Source of the DNA: Paulinella micropora
Taxonomy: Eukaryota; Cercozoa; Imbricatea; Euglyphida
Length of the DNA stretch: 47,402 nucleotides
Direction: 5' to 3'
Assembly (NCBI GenBank): GCA_009731375.1
Contig: BJOX01000083.1
Location: 600,769 to 648,170, forward strand
A program made the translations under genes and the position numbers. Below the pieces are notes generated by a model. That model had not been told where the DNA came from and made no database searches. It was given only the letters and a program-made list of their open reading frames with translations. Shown in pieces: positions 31,389 to 47,402 of this stretch; within the stretch, counting starts at the first letter, position 1, and each line of letters starts with the position of its first letter.

Positions 31389-31749
31389 NNNNNNNNNNNN
31401 NNNNNNNNNNNNNNNNNNNNNNNNNNNNNNNNNNNNNNNNNNNNNNNNNNNNNNNNNNNNNNNNNNNNNNNNNNNNNNNNNNNNNNNNNNNNNNNNNNNN
31501 NNNNNNNNNNNNNNNNNNNNNNNNNNNNNNNNNNNNNNNNNNNNNNNNNNNNNNNNNNNNNNNNNNNNNNNNNNNNNNNNNNNNNNNNNNNNNNNNNNNN
31601 NNNNNNNNNNNNNNNNNNNNNNNNNNNNNNNNNNNNNNNNNNNNNNNNNNNNNNNNNNNNNNNNNNNNNNNNNNNNNNNNNNNNNNNNNNNNNNNNNNNN
31701 NNNNNNNNNNNNNNNNNNNNNNNNNNNNNNNNNNNNNNNNNNNNNNNNN
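31389..31749. other. Assembly gap flanked by poly(G)
   Basis: A run of N with poly(G) on both sides (about 31363-31382 and 31750-31772). The missing sequence may be one long G homopolymer. Confidence 0.95.
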
Positions 31750-31772
31750 GGGGGGGGGGGGGGGGGGGGGGG

Positions 31773-32458
31773 AACTGTCGAGTGCTTCATTGGCTCGCAA
31801 CACACTCCGTGACAGACCCCTCAACCCTCCACAACGCACTCTCACTAGTGACCAACACCCCGACACCTCTACAACAACTCCTGCCCTCACAACCCCAAAA
31901 GACACGCAACGCGTGCAACCTCCACCATCGCAGCCAAGACCCTCACATTCAAACGAAAAAGAGAAACGGAAAGCAAAAGAGAAACCGACAGCCACACCCC
32001 CTCAGAACTCTAGACAGAGAAAGAACGAAACACCATCTTGTCAACACACTACATCCACTCCAAAGAGCAACATGACAGGCCCACAAACCATTCGTTGTCA
32101 AGGGCTAAACTGGAAAAGAGAACAGTGCGGGGTGAAGTTTGGACAGGGGGGGGAGTTGGGGGAAGGCAGGGAAGGAAGCAAAGAGGCTAGCTTATGCAGA
32201 TTTGTGCGGGAATGCTCGCAAGTTCCGTCCATTGATCTATCACACTTATCACAGGACCCATCACGTCGCCCACGCCCTTCCCGTGATTACCCATCAGAGA
32301 GTGAGAATGATAATCAGAATACTGAGAGAGAGGGAGGGAAAGGGGGCGAGTGCACAGCAAGCCTCGCTAAAAGATACGGCAAAACCCGGGAAGAAGAACT
32401 CGCTAAGTTCTGCAAATTTCGGGGAAAAAGACATGCAAAGTGTCGAAAAACCCGGTAA
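31773..32458 (+). CDS. Pro/Thr/Lys-rich ORF after the gap, unknown
   Basis: Open from the gap to TAA near 32456. The first half is Pro/Thr/Ser-rich; a Cys-containing patch (IRCQGLNWKREQC) follows and the end is basic. A second frame (32139-32600) overlaps for 300 bp with equally plausible composition, so a frameshift inside this stretch is likely. The function is unknown. Confidence 0.35.
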
Positions 32459-32705
32459 GAAAGTAGTTAGTACAGTTTCACGGAATGCTGCTATTTTGCC
32501 AGGGAATGAGGCAGGGACCGGCGGGACTAGAGCTGAAAAGGGGACGATGCAAACGGACGCTGTTGAGCATGTAGGCGGGACAAGGGAAGGTAAGAATTAG
32601 CCTCCATCGCTGCTATCACAAGGTCCGTCTCCAATAGACAGAGTAGGAGATAGTGTAGAATCACAGGCACAGCAAACAAGTGACACACACACGCACACCA
32701 CACCT

Positions 32706-33338
32706 GTGGAGAAGAACAGTAAAAGAGACACACAACACGGGAAGGTGATAGGCTTTGAAGACTTTAAGAGGATAAGTGAACAGCTGAACAACCTGTGTGT
32801 AGTAGACGACGAGACAGGTGATATCAGTACTGATATCGTGAGAATGACGAAGAAGGAAGGAGAGAGAGTGGCTGAAGTAGATGGACTGCTGACAGATGTG
32901 TTTAGGGCAGTGAACGAAGTATTTCTAAAACATGCAGCAGGCACGCCATTGATCACGAGAGAAACAGTCATAGAGAAGAGAGCAGCTAAGAACACAGGAA
33001 GCACGAAAGCTAAGGAAAGAGCTAAGTGGGAGTGTGAGTTCAGACATAGCGAAGGACATCCAAGACCTGAGAAGACAGAAATAGCTAGACTGCTATACGC
33101 ACTGACGAAGGGAGCAGAACCGATAGTAGTGAAAGAAGGACTGTGTATGACCCAGACGGTAAAGAGTCTTCAACGAGTTTTACTCAGAGCTTTTAGCGAT
33201 CAAATATTAGATTACGGGGTTACGGTACTCGACATGGCCAAGAATCACGACAATCAATTTGCCCTTTCAATAGTGAGATCGATGCCCCACTGGATGAAAA
33301 TCTGGCACGAAGTAGAAGCATTAGAGGGGGCACTTTGA
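32706..33338 (+). CDS. Unknown helical protein of element-like region
   Basis: A 210-codon ORF, probably the best-preserved coding unit of this region. It is charged and helix-prone, without Cys clusters or membrane segments, and reads GFEDFKRISEQLNNL, ETVIEKRAAKN and SMPHWMKIWHEVEAL. It ends TGA at 33338 overlapping the next frame, which continues in similar style (LHKLHSGDAHKLFSPEQ). I do not recognise a family. A structural protein of the same element as the upstream CCHC knuckle is a guess from position only. The listed start is not an ATG, so the true N-terminus may lie upstream or in another frame. Confidence 0.45.
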   Translation: MEKNSKRDTQHGKVIGFEDFKRISEQLNNLCVVDDETGDISTDIVRMTKKEGERVAEVDGLLTDVFRAVNEVFLKHAAGTPLITRETVIEKRAAKNTGSTKAKERAKWECEFRHSEGHPRPEKTEIARLLYALTKGAEPIVVKEGLCMTQTVKSLQRVLLRAFSDQILDYGVTVLDMAKNHDNQFALSIVRSMPHWMKIWHEVEALEGAL

Positions 33339-33707
33339 AGGCATATCTGCATAAGTTGCACTCAGGAGATGCCCATAAGTTATTTAGTCCAGAACAGGCA
33401 GTGCAGAAGAAAAAGGAGTTTGATAGGAAGAGAAGGGAGATAGACGGACACTCAGACCCGGAAGAGGAAGATGAGTACGACCCGGAAAACCCAGAACACT
33501 CTAGAAACTCAGACGAGATTAGGGCATGTACCTATAAGCTATAGATCGTATTGTGAGGCACGAGAAGAGCTAGACTGGCTGCACGAGGAGAGGTTCGAAC
33601 AGAAAAGGAAAGAAATGCTCCAAAAGAAAGAGAAAGAGAAAGACGAGGAGCAGGACCACAACCGCATGGTAGACGACAGCAAGACGTTAGGTCGAAAGAG
33701 AAGATGA
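33335..33707 (+). pseudogene. Frameshifted continuation of the unknown ORF
   Basis: Two overlapping frames, 33335-33544 and 33471-33707, have the same highly charged Lys/Glu/Asp/Arg composition (for example PEEEDEYDPENPE, then EERFEQKRKEMLQ). Together with 32706-33338 they look like one coding sequence broken by two frameshifts. Introns are possible, but no clear GT/AG pair in phase was found. Confidence 0.35.
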
Positions 33708-34085
33708 TACTGCAGGACAGTGGATCGTCGAGAGACATAGCCTGTACACCACATATCTTACGCAACGTTCGAGAGATTGAACCCCTTAGCTTAGTCACCG
33801 GAAAGGGAGAGAGCGTAGTGAGAGACATAAAGGACAGTTCGTACGTAAAAAGAGACGTGGGTGGTGGGAAATAGGTTGGCCGTAGGGATCGGTTCGACAG
33901 GTAGACGGCTAGAGTAGGAGCGAGATTCAGAAGTTGCAAGGAGCTGGTCCTCCTTAATTGGCAACTCGACGGTCCTGTCGTAGACGTTGGAGAGAAAGAA
34001 GGTGTATTGGGCGTGCTGACATCGTTGTCACGGCACTGGGGCAAAAAATATAAACAAAAGACAACACAAAACACATATACAAAAC

Positions 34086-34169
34086 ATAAAAGGTTCCGTC
34101 CGGTCGTGAACGTAGCGCCGGGAACGAAGCATAAGAGGTTCCGTCCAGTCGTGAACGTAGCACCGCGAG
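34086..34169. repeat. Tandem repeat of about 48 bp, two copies
   Basis: GGTTCCGTCCGGTCGTGAAC and GGTTCCGTCCAGTCGTGAAC, each followed by GTAGC, form two adjacent units. They lie downstream of the unknown ORFs. Positions 33708-34085 and 34170-34300 hold no recognised gene. Confidence 0.85.
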
Positions 34170-34304
34170 TATTAAAGTATTGAGTTTATCAGGTAATCGT
34201 ACGGGAAGCACGGGAGTCTCGGAGTGTATGCATGTGCTGTAGAGGACATGGCACTACCCTCGTGGGTTGTGCGTATTTGAGAGACGTTTCCAGTGCCGAC
34301 TGAG

Positions 34305-34918
<614 letters not shown>

Positions 34919-36870
34919 GACTGAGAGCGTTAGCGAGGGCCAAGTTTTTTTTGCGGGACTATCCATGTTGCGACCTCGACACATACGTAAAGAAGACCGG
35001 AAGGAAAAGCGTAGACTCAATTAGCGATCACGAGATTTAAATGAACAGAGAAAAAAGGACAGAGCTTTAATAGCTGGGAAAGTTTCCGCATCGTATTGGA
35101 AAATAGTGATCATGAGCACTGACCGCGATCGTACGCGTAATCAGAATGAGGAAAGTTTGGCTAGATGGTCAAGAGCGGGTTGCAACACGGGCGGGGTAAC
35201 CAAGTCAACATGGTCACGGTTTGCAGAGAAAGACATGTACTGTAGGCATCACCCCCCGGATAGCAGGTAAAAAATATCCTTTTTCTTGTGTCAGGTGCAC
35301 CTAGTTTTTTCCCATTATTTTCAATATCGTTTGGCCGGCAATCGTATGCTACCGTATCAAGTCTACGGTATAACAAGTCGAGAATGAGATCGAGTCGATA
35401 AATAAGATCCAAGGAAGAAGAGATATTAACAGACGGAGAAGCTATGTACCGAGTCTGGTTCGCTGATCAGCGGTCAGACCCCTATCAATCGAATATACAC
35501 GAAAGATCAAAGGACCGTTCGTACGACCCTCGCTCCTTTTCTTGCATAGAAAGACAATCGTATCAGTGTCTTTAGTCGAGATTGAAAGGCAATCGTATGC
35601 CTTGTCTACTACCGCGGAATTCGAATAATTTAGCTGAGACTAATGTCGTTATTATAATATTAATATTGTATTAGTTGATATTAATAGTGCAGTCGAAAAG
35701 TCGTGCAGAGGAGAATCTAACGGGCCTCAAAAACAGTGAAAAAGTCAACAGTGATGATTTTGGCAGGTCGTTAAAGTGCTCAGTCTGATAATCTCAATAA
35801 TATATAATTGCACACAAACGCACAGACAGTTCGGAAGGACACACGTCCGATTTTATTATTTATTCACTTATATCTTAATAATATAAAAAACTTGAAATTA
35901 ATGCTTATTGTAATGAGGCGTCGTCTCGTAATATAGATAATATTAATACTATGATTAATACAAACTACAATTATGTGTCCGAATATCAAGATGGAAAATA
36001 AAGTCGGAAAAAATAACATTCAGGAGCTTGAAGAGGAGTGGGAAAAATAAAGTCTATACTTGCTTTTCGACTAGAAAAAACATAAGAACTCGGCTAAAAA
36101 TCAAGGCTGTATTAAATAAAGCAGCAGCCTCGATTTCCGGCAGAGTTCTTACGTGAAAGTTTTCTGTCTTCAAGCAAAGCTGGACTTTACTTTTTCCACT
36201 CGTGGATGTTATTTTTTCCGATTTTCTTTTTTCAGTATATTGCTAGAAATCAAGTTATCTCGATGCTTTTGCGTTAGCGATCTTTCGCGATTCTGAGTTG
36301 GAGTGTCTAAGAAGCGTTGATAAAGAAAGCATAGATTACATGCTGGACCGTCGGACGGTGAAATCACACGAAGAAAGATGTCCCACACACAAAGAAAAAT
36401 ATCCCAATGATAAAATATACAGACTGTACTATGATATCAAATTTTCCCTCGGTCAATACTTCTCAGTCAATACTGCGATATGATCCGTCTGAAGCATCAT
36501 TTGATCTTCTTCAAACAAACAAACAAACAAACAAACAGAAAATGACTCAGAAAATATCTACCAACTTTTTACAAAAGCAGCAGCAGCAGCAACAACAACA
36601 ACAGTAACAACACACACACAACGACTAATACTATCATCTTACCTTCTGATTTAACACTTACTTTCTGATTCGATTCTTATACTAACATCTTACCTTCTAG
36701 CTAGTAGGACCCGTGTCGTGGATGGTCGGGACCAAGAAACGGCCAAAACAGCGGTTTCTCACTGTGATGAGCACATCATCGAAAGCGTGAGATGTGTCTT
36801 TTGGCCCCGTCCTGTTCACTAGCGATCCTCATCAGTGGGTGGCTGAAGAAATCAGCCCACCACAACCGGA
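34919..36870. other. No gene recognised
   Basis: AT-rich unique sequence. The longest frames (35161-35412 minus, 36298-36483 plus) have no domain or splice support. A short (AAAC)n run lies at 36515-36537 and (CAG)n/(CAA)n at 36577-36605. Confidence 0.55.
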
Positions 36871-36875
36871 ACCCG

Positions 36876-37003
36876 ACCACAACTAGCGTATCGTTGAAAT
36901 GCTCATCATCTCATGCCAATGCACACCAACTTACTATTATCGGCAAATACTGACTATACAGCAATGATGGCGCATTTGCATTCTCTTATAGTAAGTCTAA
37001 TAT

Positions 37004-37035
<32 letters not shown>

Positions 37036-37336
37036 GTATATATATTGTATAAAATTCTAGCACATTAGAAAATCACGAAAATTTAGACTTACTAGTATCA
37101 AAATATATTGAGCATCAGCAATGATGGTAAGCAGGTCATTTGAAAGCCCTAGTCCTGAGCTTTCCAAGGATAGCATTCAGCATGGTGCTCTTGAACAAGA
37201 AATAATAATAATAATGACCACAACTAGCGTATCGTTGAAATGCTCATCATCTCATGCCCATGTACACCAACTTACTATTATCGGCAAATACTGACTATAC
37301 AGCAATGATGGCGCATTTGCATTCTCATATAGTAAG

Positions 37337-37378
<42 letters not shown>
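36876..37378. repeat. Direct repeat of about 135 bp ending in (TA)n, two copies
   Basis: 36876-37010 and 37216-37350 are almost identical, starting GACCACAACTAGCGTATCGT and ending AGTAAGTCTAATATATATA. Each runs into a (TA)n tract. The shared junction with (TA)n again suggests a repeat whose duplication or insertion is tied to a microsatellite. Confidence 0.85.
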
Positions 37379-37389
<11 letters not shown>

Positions 37390-37482
37390 TAATAATAATA
37401 ATAATAATAGTAATCATAAAAAAGAAATGAGACCATGCTTTGAGGATTTGTGGTATTAATTTCTAGCGCGTTCTTCGAGAAC

Positions 37483-47352
<9,870 letters not shown>

Positions 47353-47369
47353 CTGTCCGGGCATACATA

Positions 47370-47400
<31 letters not shown>

Positions 47401-47402
47401 CC

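Overview
This is nuclear DNA from an intron-rich eukaryote, most likely a protist or alga; I cannot name the organism. Exons are GC-rich, often tiny (27 to 93 nt), bounded by GT/AG, and separated by introns made largely of microsatellites: (ATCT)n/(GATA)n, (ATAC)n/(TATG)n, (CCTA)n, (AAT)n, (CTA)n and (GT)n. Most long open frames in the window are microsatellite translations and are not genes. Runs of N mark assembly gaps.

Layout. 1-4900: repeats only (a tRNA-derived SINE, a dispersed R1 repeat family, CTA arrays, one gap). 4931-11624 (+): a nine-exon tRNA nucleotidyltransferase (CCA-adding enzyme); all exon phases join and the spliced length is an exact multiple of three (700 codons). 11625-15650: no gene seen. 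15748-21800 (-): a hybrid histidine kinase with HisKA, HATPase and receiver domains, carrying an in-frame TAG, a 1-nt frameshift, a receiver exon without an AG acceptor and Glu at the phospho-acceptor position. It is probably a pseudogene or damaged by sequence errors, and part of it is doubled by an unmerged contig overlap. 24589-25512 (+): a three-exon gene for an unknown small membrane protein. 27231-29018 (+): a Gag-like ORF with a zinc-knuckle-like cluster. 30812-33707 (+): a second, broken element-like region with a canonical CCHC knuckle. 37483-47352 (-): nineteen phase-consistent exons of a TBC-domain (Rab GTPase-activating) protein with a C-terminal EF-hand pair and a Ser/Asn/Thr tail; its 5' end lies beyond the window.

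The main discovery is a rule seen in at least ten places in these genes. Many exons have a nearby, diverged partial copy. If the copy lies upstream of the true exon it carries the acceptor plus the 5' part of the exon; if downstream, it carries the 3' part plus the donor. This is the signature of tandem duplications that span exon/intron junctions, with one breakpoint in the exon and the other in the intronic microsatellite. It peaks in seven tandem copies of the exon encoding the TBC glutamine-finger motif GYCQSMNQ at the right edge. Several arrays also abut retroposon ends, which suggests that retroposon tails seeded part of the microsatellite load.
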